Source: Neobacillus sp. Marseille-Q6967 (GTDB lineage Bacteria; Bacillota; Bacilli; Bacillales; Cytobacillaceae). From it: a stretch of 64,000 bases of DNA. The translations under genes were made by a program, and so were the position numbers. Location: positions 62,001-126,000 of the forward strand of contig NZ_OX267715.1 in assembly GCF_946151075.1 (NCBI RefSeq). Direction: 5' to 3'. Shown here piece by piece: positions 16,836 to 28,741 of this stretch; position 1 is the stretch's first letter; each line of letters begins with the position of its first letter. Below the pieces are notes generated by a model, which did no database searches, was not told the DNA's origin, and was given only the letters and a program-made list of their open reading frames with translations.

Positions 16836-17162
16836 ATGAAAATGTTTATGTTAAAATGCTTTTTTGTCGCAGCACTGATGTTTATCTCCGTCCTGGCGGG
16901 GATGCAAATTGCGAATGACGGGATTCATAAAATGAAGGGTTATGATGATCCGAACTTCCAAAATGCTATTGCTTTAAGTGAGAACGGTGAGCAGGTAAAG
17001 GCAACGTTTTTAGGTAATGATATTTCAAGCCATGATATTGAAGAAAAGAAGAAAAAACTGGAAGAAATTAGTGCTTTTAATTTCTTTTCCTCAATGGGCA
17101 GAAAAATATCCGAAGGAGTTTCGGGTGCGTCCAAATCACTGATTGACTTAATAACGGAATAA
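16836..17162 (+). CDS. yqxA: YqxA family protein (DUF3679)
   Basis: A 108-residue protein with an N-terminal membrane anchor or signal (FMLKCFFVAALMFISVLAGM) and a charged, helical remainder. YqxA proteins follow spoIIP in Bacillus and their function is unknown. The spacing of 19 bp suggests cotranscription with spoIIP. A weak stem (AGCGG...CCGCT) with TTTTT follows at 17170-17199. Confidence 0.85.
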   Translation: MKMFMLKCFFVAALMFISVLAGMQIANDGIHKMKGYDDPNFQNAIALSENGEQVKATFLGNDISSHDIEEKKKKLEEISAFNFFSSMGRKISEGVSGASKSLIDLITE

Positions 17163-17233
17163 AGAATTTAAAGCGGTACTCCGTCTTGGGGTCCGCTGTT
17201 TTTATGGGATTTATTGCCCGCTTTTAGTTTTGA

Positions 17234-17262
17234 TTGAATCTTATTTCCCGTACTGTTATAAT
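17234..17262 (+). promoter_or_regulatory. Extended -10 promoter of lepA
   Basis: TTGAAT at 17234-17239, a 17-bp spacer ending in TGT, then TATAAT at 17257-17262. Confidence 0.7.
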
Positions 17263-17304
17263 CAAAAATAGTGTACATGTGCGAGTATAGTAGGAGTGAA
17301 CGTC

Positions 17305-19140
17305 ATGAACAGAGAAGAGAAACTCAAACGACAATCAAAGATTAGAAACTTTTCGATCATTGCCCATATTGATCACGGGAAATCAACATTGGCTGACCGG
17401 ATACTTGAAAAAACAAACGCATTATCTTCCCGCGAAATGAAAGACCAGCTTTTAGACTCAATGGATCTTGAAAGAGAGCGCGGAATTACGATCAAATTAA
17501 ATGCGGTACAATTAAAATACAAAGCAAAAGATGGTGAGGAATATACCTTCCACCTTATCGATACACCTGGACACGTCGATTTTACGTATGAGGTATCAAG
17601 AAGCCTTGCAGCTTGTGAAGGGGCCATTTTAGTCGTTGATGCAGCACAGGGAATTGAAGCACAGACACTAGCAAACGTTTATCTTGCCCTGGATAATGAC
17701 CTTGAAATTTTACCTGTCATCAATAAAATCGACTTACCAAGTGCTGAACCTGAACGAGTTCGCAATGAAATTGAAGAAGTTATTGGGTTGGACGCCTCTG
17801 AAGCTGTATTAGCATCAGCTAAAGCAGGAATCGGGATTGAAGAAATTCTTGAGCAGGTCGTTAAAACCGTTCCTGCACCACAGGGTGACCCGGATGCCCC
17901 ATTAAAAGCGTTGATCTTTGATAGCTTATATGATGCTTATCGTGGTGTTGTTGCTTACATTAGAGTTATGGAAGGCACTGTAAAGGTTGGCGACAAAATT
18001 AAAATGATGGCAACCGGAGCTGAATTCGAAGTTAACGAGGTTGGAGTTTTTACTCCAAAAGCGACCCAGCGGGATGAACTAACAGTTGGGGATGTTGGTT
18101 TCTTAACAGCCTCTATTAAAAATGTCGGCGATACCCGTGTCGGTGATACAATTACTAACGCAAAAAATGGGGCAACAGAAGCGCTCCCTGGTTATCGAAA
18201 ATTAAACCCGATGGTTTATTGCGGCTTGTATCCAATCGACACAGCCAAATTTAATGATTTGCGTGAAGCACTAGAGAAGCTGCAGTTAAATGATTCTGCC
18301 CTCCAATTTGAACCTGAAACATCACAGGCTCTTGGATTTGGTTTCCGCTGTGGATTTTTAGGACTTCTTCATATGGAAATCATCCAGGAACGGATTGAGC
18401 GTGAATTTAAGATTGATTTGATTACAACTGCACCAAGTGTTATCTATGATGTCCACATGACAGATGGAACACAATTGAAAGTGGACAATCCATCAAACCT
18501 GCCAGATCCGCAGAAAATTGACCGCGTTGAAGAGCCTTACGTAAAAGCAACGATGATGGCACCAAATGATTATGTTGGCGCGATTATGGAGCTTTGTCAG
18601 CAAAAGCGTGGAATATTCATTGACATGCAATACCAAGGTGAAAACCGTGTTGGTATTATTTACGAAATTCCGTTAGCCGAAATTGTGTATGATTTCTTTG
18701 ACCAATTGAAATCAAGCACTAGAGGATATGCTTCCTTTGACTACGAACTAATTGGTTATAAACCATCTAGTCTGGTTAAAATGGATATATTGTTAAATGC
18801 TGAAAAAGTCGATGCATTAAGCTTTATTGTTCATAAAGATTTTGCCTATGAGCGTGGAAAAGTTATTGTTGAAAAGCTGAAGGAATTAATCCCTAGGCAG
18901 CAATTTGAAGTTCCAGTTCAGGCGGCAATCGGTCAAAAAATTGTTGCACGTTCCACAATTAAAGCGATGCGTAAAAACGTATTAGCCAAATGTTACGGAG
19001 GGGACATTTCTCGTAAACGTAAACTCCTTGAGAAGCAAAAAGAAGGAAAAAAGCGGATGAAACAGGTAGGTTCTGTAGAAGTTCCGCAAGAAGCCTTCAT
19101 GGCCGTTCTAAAAATGGACGACAACAATACGAAAAAATAA
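17305..19140 (+). CDS. lepA: Elongation factor 4 (LepA)
   Basis: LepA is a translational GTPase that acts on the ribosome and affects 30S assembly and elongation. G1 is AHIDHGKST near residue 21, the switch I region contains [12 protein letters not shown]3 is DTPGHVDF near 84 and G4 is NKID near 136. The EF4-specific C-terminal domain ends [17 protein letters not shown]. The start is ATG 17305, because TAGGAG lies 8 bases before it. A GTG at 17296 overlaps that binding site. The length is 611 residues. Confidence 0.96.
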   Translation: MNREEKLKRQSKIRNFSIIAHIDHGKSTLADRILEKTNALSSREMKDQLLDSMDLERERGITIKLNAVQLKYKAKDGEEYTFHLIDTPGHVDFTYEVSRSLAACEGAILVVDAAQGIEAQTLANVYLALDNDLEILPVINKIDLPSAEPERVRNEIEEVIGLDASEAVLASAKAGIGIEEILEQVVKTVPAPQGDPDAPLKALIFDSLYDAYRGVVAYIRVMEGTVKVGDKIKMMATGAEFEVNEVGVFTPKATQRDELTVGDVGFLTASIKNVGDTRVGDTITNAKNGATEALPGYRKLNPMVYCGLYPIDTAKFNDLREALEKLQLNDSALQFEPETSQALGFGFRCGFLGLLHMEIIQERIEREFKIDLITTAPSVIYDVHMTDGTQLKVDNPSNLPDPQKIDRVEEPYVKATMMAPNDYVGAIMELCQQKRGIFIDMQYQGENRVGIIYEIPLAEIVYDFFDQLKSSTRGYASFDYELIGYKPSSLVKMDILLNAEKVDALSFIVHKDFAYERGKVIVEKLKELIPRQQFEVPVQAAIGQKIVARSTIKAMRKNVLAKCYGGDISRKRKLLEKQKEGKKRMKQVGSVEVPQEAFMAVLKMDDNNTKK

Positions 19141-19151
19141 AACTTTAACGG

Positions 19152-19195
19152 GAGGTTTGGACAAGTCTAAAAGGCGAAATCCAGCCTCTTTTTGT
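19152..19195 (+). terminator. Possible terminator after lepA
   Basis: GAGG..TGGA pairs with TCCA.CCTC, with an inner AGGC/GCCT, followed by TTTTTG. The stem is interrupted. Confidence 0.45.
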
Positions 19196-19227
19196 TATAG
19201 CTCTTTAAAAAAGAAGGTGTACCTAAT

Positions 19228-20358
19228 ATGAAAGCAGCGTATCTTCATATTCCTTTCTGTGAGCACATCTGCCACTATTGTGATTTTAATAAGGTGTTTC
19301 TCAAAGGGCAGCCGGTAGATGAGTATCTACATGCGCTAGAGAAGGAAATGATTCTTACTTTACAAAAATACCCAACCAAAGAACTGCAAACAATCTTTGT
19401 TGGCGGCGGGACGCCGACATCGTTAAATGAGCAGCAACTCGACCGTTTTACCGAAAGTATTAATAAAACCCTGCCAAAGAGCCAAAACGTTGAATTCACG
19501 TTCGAGGCAAATCCAGGCGATTTATCAAAAGAAAAATTACAAATATTAAAGAATGCAGGTGTGAATCGTCTTAGCCTGGGTGTTCAAACTTTTAATGAAG
19601 AACTATTAAAGAAAATCGGCCGAGTCCACCGGGCAAAGGATGTTTACGAAACCGTTGATAAGGCAAAATCAATAGGCTTCGAAAATATTAGTATTGATTT
19701 AATCTTCAGTCTCCCAACCCAAACCATCACAGATTTTAAAGACTCACTTACCGAGGCATTCACGTTGGACATACAGCATTATTCAGCTTATTCCTTAATC
19801 ATTGAGCCCAAAACTGTCTTTTATAATCTCATGCAAAAAGGCAAGCTGCCAACTCCCGGTGAAGACGTAGAGGCGGCAATGTATGAATTACTGATGGAAG
19901 AAATGGATAAGCATAGGTTTCATCAATATGAGATCAGTAATTTTTCCAAAGCAGGCTTTGAAAGTAAACATAACCTCACCTATTGGAATAATGAATATTA
20001 TTATGGTTTTGGTGCTGGTGCCCATAGTTACGTAAACGGATGGAGACGTTCAAATATTGGTCCTTTAAGAAGATATATGGAACAGCTAACAGAGGGGAAT
20101 CTGCCTATTTTTCAAGAAAATGAGGTTACAATATCAGAGCAGATGGAAGAAGAGATGTTCTTAGGGATGCGTAAAACGGAAGGGGTAAACATTACCCATT
20201 TCATCAAAAAATTTAATACTGATCCAACACAACTATTCGAAAATCAGCTGTCAGATTTAATCGCAAAAAAATGGATAGAAATAAAAAATGATAATATCTA
20301 TTTAACAAAAACAGGCAGATTATTGGGTAATGAGGTTTTTCAAGTATTTTTAGGATAA
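19228..20358 (+). CDS. hemW: Radical SAM heme chaperone HemW
   Basis: HemW inserts heme into target proteins. It is related to coproporphyrinogen dehydrogenase HemN but lacks the fourth cysteine. The radical SAM cluster is C-x3-C-x2-C in PFCEHICHYCDFNK near residues 9-22. There is a GGGTPT motif near 64 and LGVQTFNEELLKKIGRVH near 118. The 376 residues match HemW. The ATG follows AAGAAGGTG. In this order (lepA-hemW-hrcA) the gene is long known as yqeR and is often misannotated as hemN. Confidence 0.92.
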   Translation: MKAAYLHIPFCEHICHYCDFNKVFLKGQPVDEYLHALEKEMILTLQKYPTKELQTIFVGGGTPTSLNEQQLDRFTESINKTLPKSQNVEFTFEANPGDLSKEKLQILKNAGVNRLSLGVQTFNEELLKKIGRVHRAKDVYETVDKAKSIGFENISIDLIFSLPTQTITDFKDSLTEAFTLDIQHYSAYSLIIEPKTVFYNLMQKGKLPTPGEDVEAAMYELLMEEMDKHRFHQYEISNFSKAGFESKHNLTYWNNEYYYGFGAGAHSYVNGWRRSNIGPLRRYMEQLTEGNLPIFQENEVTISEQMEEEMFLGMRKTEGVNITHFIKKFNTDPTQLFENQLSDLIAKKWIEIKNDNIYLTKTGRLLGNEVFQVFLG

Positions 20359-20363
20359 TATTT

Positions 20364-20405
20364 AGGGTGCTGGTGTTTTTTCATTGACACCATCACCCTA
20401 TTTTT
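20364..20405 (+). terminator. Terminator of hemW, overlapping the hrcA promoter
   Basis: AGGGTGCTGGTGT and ACACCATCACCCT pair with one mismatch and are followed by TTTTT. The 3' arm carries most of the -35 box of the hrcA promoter. Confidence 0.8.
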
Positions 20406-20411
20406 GATAAT
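20384..20411 (+). promoter_or_regulatory. Sigma-A promoter of the hrcA operon
   Basis: TTGACA at 20384-20389, a 16-bp spacer and GATAAT at 20406-20411. Transcription would start just before the CIRCE element. Confidence 0.65.
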
Positions 20412-20423
20412 TTATTATTAGAA

Positions 20424-20450
20424 TTAGCACTCGGCTTCTATGAGTGCTAA
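20424..20450. promoter_or_regulatory. CIRCE operator (HrcA binding site)
   Basis: A perfect TTAGCACTC - 9 bp - GAGTGCTAA inverted repeat lies 12 bp before the hrcA start. HrcA binds it as repressor of class I heat-shock genes, so the operon is autoregulated. Confidence 0.97.
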
Positions 20451-20462
20451 CAGAGGTGATGA

Positions 20463-21494
20463 ATGTTGTTAACAGATCGTCAATTATTGATTCTTCAGGT
20501 TATTGTTGATGATTTTATTCGATCTGCACAACCTGTCGGCTCAAGAAGTTTGTCGAAAAAAGAGGAAATTTCCTTTAGTTCTGCAACCATTCGGAATGAA
20601 ATGGCTGACCTTGAAGAACTTGGGTATATTGAAAAGACTCACACCTCTTCAGGGCGTGTTCCATCAGAAAAGGGCTACCGGTATTATGTAGATCACTTGT
20701 TGGCACCAGAGGTATTGAATAGAAAGGATATAACAACAATTCAATCTATTTTTGCTGAGAAGATTTTTGAATTTGAAAAGATCATTCAAAAATCCGCAAA
20801 AATATTATCTGAATTAACGAGTTATACATCAATCGTTTTAGGTCCTGCTGCCAGCATGAACAAGTTAAGAAGGATACAGATAATCCCTCTAAACAAAGAA
20901 ACAGCTGTTGCGATATTTGTTACCGATACCGGGCATGTTGAAAACCGGACATTTTATTTACCGCCCGCTGTAGATGCAATTGATTTAGAAAAGACGGTAA
21001 ATATTCTAAATGAAAGGTTAACCGGTGTACCGCTTGAAGTATTAAACGATAAAATTTATAAAGAGGTTGCCGTGTTATTAAGGCAGCATATCCATAACTA
21101 CGATACAATGCTGCAAATCATTGCGGATTCTTTAAAAATGCCGGTAAATGAAAAGTTGTTCTTTGGCGGCAAAACCAATATTCTAAGTCAGCCGGAGTTT
21201 CATGACATCAGCAAAATCCGTAACCTACTGCAAATGATTGACCAGGAGGAATGGATTTATCACCTGATTAAGAAAGAACAAGAAGGAATTAACGTTAGAA
21301 TTGGTAAAGAAAATAATGAGTCTGCAATGGAAAATTGTAGTTTGATTACCGCAACTTATTCAGTTGGTGCTGAACAATTAGGTACCATTGCCATACTTGG
21401 TCCAACAAGAATGGAATATTCTCGTGTTATCAGCTTATTACAGTTTTTAAGCAAGGATTTAACCTCTGTCTTAACAAAGCTGTATCAAAAATAA
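20463..21494 (+). CDS. hrcA: Heat-inducible transcription repressor HrcA
   Basis: HrcA represses the hrcA-grpE-dnaK-dnaJ and groESL operons through CIRCE and needs GroE to stay folded. The N-terminal winged-helix part contains [20 protein letters not shown] near residue 22 and [20 protein letters not shown] near 58. The C-terminal GAF-like dimer domain ends with [20 protein letters not shown]. The 343 residues are normal. The ATG follows GAGGTGAT, immediately after CIRCE. grpE follows after about 105 bp. Confidence 0.96.
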   Translation: MLLTDRQLLILQVIVDDFIRSAQPVGSRSLSKKEEISFSSATIRNEMADLEELGYIEKTHTSSGRVPSEKGYRYYVDHLLAPEVLNRKDITTIQSIFAEKIFEFEKIIQKSAKILSELTSYTSIVLGPAASMNKLRRIQIIPLNKETAVAIFVTDTGHVENRTFYLPPAVDAIDLEKTVNILNERLTGVPLEVLNDKIYKEVAVLLRQHIHNYDTMLQIIADSLKMPVNEKLFFGGKTNILSQPEFHDISKIRNLLQMIDQEEWIYHLIKKEQEGINVRIGKENNESAMENCSLITATYSVGAEQLGTIAILGPTRMEYSRVISLLQFLSKDLTSVLTKLYQK

Positions 21495-21599
21495 TGGGGC
21501 TGGAAATATTGAGTAAGGGTGGAGTGCAGTATCTTCACCCCCATTTCTATGAACATTATTCCTTTAATAAATATTAATCCTTTAAGGGAGGTGAGTAAG

Positions 21600-22199
21600 T
21601 TGACAGAAGAAAAAAATAATACCATCAGTGAAGAAGTAGAATCTAAAACAAATGAACATGTTGAACTTACCGAAGAGGAAGTTGAACAGGTCTTTGCGGA
21701 AGAAGAAACGAATGTTCCACAAGAAGAGGGAAGCACAGGGGTAGATTATAAAGCTGAAGTTGAGCTTTTAAATAAAAAATTAGAAGAAGCAGATAATCGC
21801 TATCTTCGACTTCAAGCAGATTTTGATAATTTTCGACGCCGGACTCGTTTAGACATCGAGGCGGGTGAAAAATACCGCGCGCAGAAATTAGCTTCTGAGT
21901 TATTACCGGCATTGGACAACTTTGAGAGAGCATTAAAAGTAGAAGCTGATAACGAACAGACGCGAGTCTTGCTGCAAGGAATGGAAATGGTTTATCGTGG
22001 ATTAATAGAAGCCTTGAAAAAAGAAGGTGTTGAACCAATTGAAGCAGTGGGGAAAGAATTTGACCCTAATTTCCATCAGGCAGTTATGCAGGGGGAAGAT
22101 CCTGACTTTGGCTCTAACATCGTTATTGAAGAATTTCAAAAAGGTTATCTGTTAAAAGATCGGGTTATTCGCCCATCCATGGTTAAGGTTAATCAGTAA
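21600..22199 (+). CDS. grpE: Nucleotide exchange factor GrpE
   Basis: GrpE releases ADP from DnaK. An acidic, disordered N-terminus leads into a long coiled coil, and the signature beta domain ends [21 protein letters not shown], then PSMVKVNQ. I take TTG 21600 as start because GGGAGGTGAG lies 6-10 bases upstream, giving 199 residues. An ATG at 21519 would add 27 residues and would put the Shine-Dalgarno site inside the gene. Confidence 0.94.
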   Translation: MTEEKNNTISEEVESKTNEHVELTEEEVEQVFAEEETNVPQEEGSTGVDYKAEVELLNKKLEEADNRYLRLQADFDNFRRRTRLDIEAGEKYRAQKLASELLPALDNFERALKVEADNEQTRVLLQGMEMVYRGLIEALKKEGVEPIEAVGKEFDPNFHQAVMQGEDPDFGSNIVIEEFQKGYLLKDRVIRPSMVKVNQ

Positions 22200-22220
22200 A
22201 ACCTACATATTTTGTTTTAG

Positions 22221-24065
<1,845 letters not shown>

Positions 24066-24082
24066 TCTCTAACAAAAAGTGA

Positions 24083-24118
24083 AAAAGTCAAAGCCGGGCT
24101 AACTGCTTTGGCTTTTTT
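24083..24118 (+). terminator. Terminator between dnaK and dnaJ
   Basis: AAAAGTCAAAGC and GCTTTGGCTTTT pair with one G-U around a 10-base loop, with a T-run. Readthrough or a separate promoter must supply dnaJ. Confidence 0.8.
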
Positions 24119-24154
24119 ATTGAATAAGATATTATTAAGTACTTCGAGAATAAT

Positions 24155-24217
24155 CTAGCTCCAGCGCCTATGGGCTCGGGGTCATAAGCCCCTGGGCAAG
24201 GCGCTTCCGCTTTTTTT
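24155..24217. repeat. Palindromic repeat element, family B, short copy
   Basis: It starts CTAGCTCCAGCGCC and ends GGGCAAGGCGCTTCCGC plus seven T. The arms AGCGCC and GGCGCT pair, as do the inner GGGCT and AGCCC. A longer copy with an extra 60-odd bases lies at 51033-51151. With its T-run this copy can act as a second terminator before dnaJ. Confidence 0.7.
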
Positions 24218-24281
24218 ATTGCAATAGCACTTTAAAGGGTGTTAGAATAATTTTTATGTGACAGATTCGGGAGTGGTAATC

Positions 24282-25412
24282 ATGAGTAAACGGGATTACT
24301 ATGAAGTGCTTGGAGTTAGTAAAGGCGCTTCTAAGGATGAAATAAAAAAGGCTTATCGGAAACTCTCTAAAAAATATCATCCTGATATTAATAAAGAGCC
24401 CGATGCAGCGGAAAAATTTAAAGAAATCGCTGAAGCGTATGAAGTTTTAAGCGACGATCAGAAAAAGGCGCACTATGATCAATTTGGCCACACTGATCCA
24501 AATCAAGGCTTCGGGGGCGGAGCAGACTTCGGCGGAGGCTTTGGTGGCTTCGAAGATATTTTTAATACGTTTTTTGGCGGCGGAGGCGGAACAAGAAGAC
24601 GTGATCCAAATGCTCCGAGACAAGGTGCGGATTTGCAATATACTATGACCATTTCTTTTGAAGAAGCGGCATTTGGTAAAGAAACTGATATTGAAATTCC
24701 GCGCGAAGAAACCTGTGAAACATGTAATGGATCTGGGGCTAAACCAGGAACAAAACCAGAAACATGTAAACATTGTAATGGTTCAGGGCAACTTAATGTT
24801 GAACAAAATACTCCGTTTGGAAGAATTGTGAATCGCCGAACTTGTAATCATTGTAACGGTACTGGTAAGGAGATTAAACACAAATGTTCAACCTGTGGTG
24901 GTGCTGGTAAGGTTAGAAAGCGTAAGAAGATTCACGTTAAAATCCCTGCAGGTATTGATGACGGCCAGCAGCTAAGAATCGCTGGACAAGGTGAGGGAGG
25001 TATAAACGGCGGCCCTTCAGGAGATTTATATATTGTATTCCATGTTAGAGAACATGAGTTCTTTGAAAGAGACGGAGACGATGTTTACTGTGAAATGCCG
25101 ATTACCTTTGTTCAAGCATCGCTTGGGGATGATATCGAAGTTCCAACTTTGCATGGGAAAGTAAAGGTAAAGGTACCTGCTGGGACGCAAACAGGAACGA
25201 AATTCCGCTTAAAAGGAAAAGGGATTCCGAATGTACGCGGATATGGGGTAGGGGATCAGCATATTATTGTCCGTATTATTACTCCAACGAAGTTAACCGA
25301 TAAACAAAAACAACTTCTCCGGGAGTTTGCCGATATAAGCGGTAATGCACCGATAGGAGAACATGAAGAAGGATTCTTTTCTAAAGTAAAACGAGCCTTT
25401 AAGGGCGAGTAA
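24282..25412 (+). CDS. dnaJ: Molecular chaperone DnaJ (Hsp40)
   Basis: DnaJ delivers clients to DnaK and stimulates its ATPase. The J domain begins [16 protein letters not shown] and has the HPD motif in [10 protein letters not shown] near residue 33. A G/F-rich stretch runs from about 75 to 115. Four zinc-binding repeats, C-x2-C-x-G-x-G or a near variant, lie at about 145-210 ([32 protein letters not shown]). The start is ATG 24282 behind GGGAGTGG, giving 376 residues. prmA follows 19 bp after the stop. Confidence 0.97.
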   Translation: MSKRDYYEVLGVSKGASKDEIKKAYRKLSKKYHPDINKEPDAAEKFKEIAEAYEVLSDDQKKAHYDQFGHTDPNQGFGGGADFGGGFGGFEDIFNTFFGGGGGTRRRDPNAPRQGADLQYTMTISFEEAAFGKETDIEIPREETCETCNGSGAKPGTKPETCKHCNGSGQLNVEQNTPFGRIVNRRTCNHCNGTGKEIKHKCSTCGGAGKVRKRKKIHVKIPAGIDDGQQLRIAGQGEGGINGGPSGDLYIVFHVREHEFFERDGDDVYCEMPITFVQASLGDDIEVPTLHGKVKVKVPAGTQTGTKFRLKGKGIPNVRGYGVGDQHIIVRIITPTKLTDKQKQLLREFADISGNAPIGEHEEGFFSKVKRAFKGE

Positions 25413-25431
25413 GGACTGGAGTTGGTAGACT

Positions 25432-26373
25432 ATGAAGTGGTCAGAAATTAGTATTCACACCACCAATGAAGCGATTGAACCTATATCACATATTTTACAC
25501 GAGGCCGGTGCCAGCGGCGTGGTAATTGAGGATCCTTTTGAACTTACGAAGGAAAGGCAGGATCAATTCGGGGAAATCTACCAACTCAATCCAGACGATT
25601 ACCCTGAAGAAGGTGTTATCGTTAAAGCGTATCTACCGGTCAACAGTTTCTTGGGTGAAACGGTGGAGGCGATCAAAGAATCAATTAACAACCTAATTAT
25701 TCACGATATTGATATCGGTATGAATGAGGTAACAATCAGTGAAGTGAATGAGGAAGAATGGGCCACTGCGTGGAAAAAGTATTATAACCCTGTAAAAATT
25801 TCTGAGAAATTTACAATTGTACCTACTTGGGAAATATATACACCTGTAAGCAGTGACGAACTAATCATTGAATTAGACCCAGGGATGGCGTTTGGGACTG
25901 GAACGCACCCTACAACGGTCATGTGTATCCAAGCTCTGGAACGCACGGTAAAACCTGGTGACCGTGTAATAGATGTTGGGACTGGTTCTGGCGTTTTAAG
26001 TATTGCAGCAGCTATGCTGGGAGCTGAAGATGTCCGGGCTTATGATCTTGATGAAGTAGCAGTAACACAGGCTAAATTAAATATTAAGCTTAATAAGGTT
26101 CATGAAAAAGTCACCATATCGCAAAACAATCTATTGGATGGTGTGGAAAAACATTCTGCCGATGTGATTGTGGCCAATATTCTAGCTGAAGTTATCCTGC
26201 GCTTTACAGATGATGTTGCAAAAGTGGTCAAACTAGGTGGTTCTTTTATTGCTTCTGGCATCATTCAACAGAAAAAAGACCAAGTCAAGCAGGCTTTAAT
26301 TGACTCTGGCTTTGAAATTAGCGAAACGATTTTAATGGAAGACTGGGTTGCCATTATCGCAAAACGGACATAA
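25432..26373 (+). CDS. prmA: Ribosomal protein L11 methyltransferase
   Basis: PrmA trimethylates ribosomal protein L11. An N-terminal L11-recognition domain precedes the SAM-binding motif [18 protein letters not shown] near residues 179-196. [14 protein letters not shown] near 145 and VANILAEV near 246 are family marks. The 313 residues are normal. Its short distance from dnaJ suggests cotranscription, as in B. subtilis (yqeT). Confidence 0.95.
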   Translation: MKWSEISIHTTNEAIEPISHILHEAGASGVVIEDPFELTKERQDQFGEIYQLNPDDYPEEGVIVKAYLPVNSFLGETVEAIKESINNLIIHDIDIGMNEVTISEVNEEEWATAWKKYYNPVKISEKFTIVPTWEIYTPVSSDELIIELDPGMAFGTGTHPTTVMCIQALERTVKPGDRVIDVGTGSGVLSIAAAMLGAEDVRAYDLDEVAVTQAKLNIKLNKVHEKVTISQNNLLDGVEKHSADVIVANILAEVILRFTDDVAKVVKLGGSFIASGIIQQKKDQVKQALIDSGFEISETILMEDWVAIIAKRT

Positions 26374-26391
26374 TGGATCCTATGAACTAGA

Positions 26392-26414
26392 AAAAAGGGG
26401 GGAAACCCCTTTTT
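26392..26414 (+). terminator. Terminator after prmA
   Basis: AAAAAGGGG-GGAAA-CCCCTTTTT. Confidence 0.85.
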
Positions 26415-26490
26415 CTATTTCTTTTTATCTTTATTAAGTGACATTATTTTAGTAAAATAAAGAGTAAAATGTTTTAGAGGGGTGCATCGT

Positions 26491-27240
26491 GTGCAACGCT
26501 ACTTTGTTAAACAGCGAGCAAATGAACATGGTTTTGTGATTAATGGAGAAGACCGCCATCATATTATTAAAGTCATGCGCATGGATATCGGCAGTAAAAT
26601 GATCTGTGTTGACGCGGATGGGAAAGCAGCTATCTGCAAAATTGCAGAAATTACCGATGAACAAGTCGTTGCAGACGTTGTACAATGGATAGATGAGACA
26701 ACTGAACTTCCAATCTTGGTTACCATTGCGAGCGGACTGCCTAAAGGGGACAAGCTTGAATGGATTATTCAAAAAGGAACAGAAATGGGTGCTCAAGAGT
26801 TTCTTCCCTTTACTGCGAAGCGTTCCATTGTGAAATGGGATGAGAAAAAAGCAGCAAAGAAAGTAGAAAGATGGCAAAAGATTGCCAAGGAAGCAGCGGA
26901 ACAATCCCATCGTAATTTCCTGCCAGAAGTTGGAAGCCCGGTTAACTTTAATGAGTTGCTCGATAGAAGCAAACAATTCACTTATAAATTAGCTGCTTTT
27001 GAAGATGAAAGCAGAAACGGTGAGACTTCTATACTTTCTGCCACACTGCAAAAAATGAAAAAAGGGGAATCATTACTTATTGTATTTGGTCCCGAGGGTG
27101 GTCTAGCAGAAGAAGAGGTTATTGCCCTAAAGGACTATGATTTTTCTCTTTGCGGCTTAGGCCCGCGAATTTTAAGGACGGAAACAGCACCTTTATATGC
27201 ATTAGGGGCTATTTCTTATCATTTTGAATTATTGAGGTGA
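26491..27240 (+). CDS. rsmE: 16S rRNA (uracil(1498)-N(3))-methyltransferase RsmE
   Basis: RsmE methylates U1498 of 16S rRNA. It has an N-terminal PUA-like domain (MQRYFVKQRANEHGF) and a C-terminal SPOUT knot with LIVFGPEGGLAEEEV near residue 190 and LGPRILRTETAPLYAL near 222. I start at GTG 26491, so that AGAGGGGTG is the binding site. A GTG at 26482 lies within that site. The next gene, mtaB, begins 8 bp after the stop and is probably coupled. Confidence 0.93.
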   Translation: MQRYFVKQRANEHGFVINGEDRHHIIKVMRMDIGSKMICVDADGKAAICKIAEITDEQVVADVVQWIDETTELPILVTIASGLPKGDKLEWIIQKGTEMGAQEFLPFTAKRSIVKWDEKKAAKKVERWQKIAKEAAEQSHRNFLPEVGSPVNFNELLDRSKQFTYKLAAFEDESRNGETSILSATLQKMKKGESLLIVFGPEGGLAEEEVIALKDYDFSLCGLGPRILRTETAPLYALGAISYHFELLR

Positions 27241-27248
27241 TGAATACA

Positions 27249-28619
27249 ATGCCAACAGTCGCGTTTCATACTCTAGGATGTAAAGTAAATCACTATGAGA
27301 CTGAAGCAATCTGGCAATTGTTCAAGCAAGAAGGTTATGACCGAGTTGATTTTGAATCAATCTCTGACGTATATATCATCAATACTTGTACGGTTACCAA
27401 TACTGGCGATAAGAAAAGCCGACAGGTTATTCGCCGTGCAGTCCGGAAAAATCCAGATGCTGTAATTTGTGTAACTGGGTGCTACGCTCAAACATCCCCT
27501 GCTGAGATCATGGCGATTCCTGGGGTGGATATTGTTGTCGGTACACAAGATCGTGTTAAAATGCTCGAATATATTGAGCAGTATAAAAATGAACGCCAGC
27601 CAATTAATAGTGTAGGAAATATCATGAAGAATCGTGTCTATGAAGAGCTGGATGTTCCTGCGTTCACAGACCGTACACGTGCATCATTGAAAATTCAGGA
27701 AGGTTGTAATAATTTCTGTACTTTCTGTATTATTCCATGGGCACGTGGGTTAATGAGATCTCGTGACCCCAAGGAAGTTATTCGTCAAGCACAGCAATTG
27801 GTGGATGCAGGTTACAAAGAAATCGTTTTAACTGGAATTCACACTGGCGGTTATGGCGAGGATATGAAGGATTATAATCTAGCGGCATTACTACGAGACT
27901 TAGAAGCACAGGTTAAAGGTATTGCGCGTCTACGTATTTCTTCTATTGAAGCAAGTCAGATTACTGATGAAGTAATCGAAGTCATTAAGCACTCGAACAT
28001 TATTGTTCGTCATCTGCATATTCCTCTTCAATCCGGTTCTAATACCGTGTTAAAGAGAATGCGTCGTAAATACACAATGGAATTTTTTGCTGAGAGATTA
28101 GACCGCTTAAAAGAGGTACTTCCAGGCCTTGCGGTAACATCAGATGTTATTGTCGGCTTCCCGGGTGAAACAGAAGAGGAATTTATGGAGACTCATAACT
28201 TTATCAAAGACCATAAATTTTCGGAACTCCATGTTTTCCCTTACTCTAAGCGTACTGGTACTCCTGCAGCACGGATGGAAGACCAGGTTGATGAAGAAGT
28301 GAAAAATGAACGTGTACACCGCCTCATTTCCCTTTCTGACCAATTGGCTAAAGAATATGCCTCACAGTTTGAAAACGAAGTATTAGAAGTAATTCCTGAA
28401 GAGGAATTTAAAGATGAAGCAAACTCAGGATTATATGTAGGGTATACTGACAATTATCTTAAGGTAGTATTCCCGGCAACTGAAGAAATGATCGGAAAAA
28501 TTGTTAAGGTGAAAATAGCAAAAGCTGGCTATCCTTATAATCAAGGTCAGTTTGTCCGTGTATTAGAAGATGACTCTATAAAAGCCGAAGTCTTTATAAA
28601 AGAAGAAGCTGCCATTTAA
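27249..28619 (+). CDS. mtaB: tRNA N6-threonylcarbamoyladenosine (t6A37) methylthiotransferase MtaB
   Basis: MtaB converts t6A37 to ms2t6A in tRNAs that read ANN codons. The N-terminal UPF0004 cluster cysteines are in TLGCKVNHYE, NTCTVTN and CVTGCYAQ. The radical SAM motif is C-x3-C-x2-C in GCNNFCTFCIIPWARG near residues 152-167, and a TRAM domain ends the protein. I use ATG 27249 (MPTVAFHTLG), 7 bases after GAGGTGAT. The upstream GTG and ATG codons lie in that site. The length is 456 residues. Confidence 0.95.
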   Translation: MPTVAFHTLGCKVNHYETEAIWQLFKQEGYDRVDFESISDVYIINTCTVTNTGDKKSRQVIRRAVRKNPDAVICVTGCYAQTSPAEIMAIPGVDIVVGTQDRVKMLEYIEQYKNERQPINSVGNIMKNRVYEELDVPAFTDRTRASLKIQEGCNNFCTFCIIPWARGLMRSRDPKEVIRQAQQLVDAGYKEIVLTGIHTGGYGEDMKDYNLAALLRDLEAQVKGIARLRISSIEASQITDEVIEVIKHSNIIVRHLHIPLQSGSNTVLKRMRRKYTMEFFAERLDRLKEVLPGLAVTSDVIVGFPGETEEEFMETHNFIKDHKFSELHVFPYSKRTGTPAARMEDQVDEEVKNERVHRLISLSDQLAKEYASQFENEVLEVIPEEEFKDEANSGLYVGYTDNYLKVVFPATEEMIGKIVKVKIAKAGYPYNQGQFVRVLEDDSIKAEVFIKEEAAI

Positions 28620-28642
28620 GGACCTATTTTGGTCCTTTTTTT
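28620..28642 (+). terminator. Terminator after mtaB
   Basis: GGACC-TATTTT-GGTCC followed by seven T. It starts at the last base of the stop codon. Confidence 0.8.
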
Positions 28643-28741
28643 CATGTTATTCTTGGGAATCATAAACATAGCAGCAAACATCTTTATGTTTTAACCCATG
28701 TTTATTATATTTAACAAATGAAATTGAAAGGAGTTGGGTCC

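Noticed and set aside
21667..22038. 123-codon minus-strand frame
   Set aside because: Antisense shadow of grpE with a leucine-rich artefactual composition.
26449..26976. 175-codon minus-strand frame
   Set aside because: Long but antisense to rsmE, which has complete SPOUT motifs.
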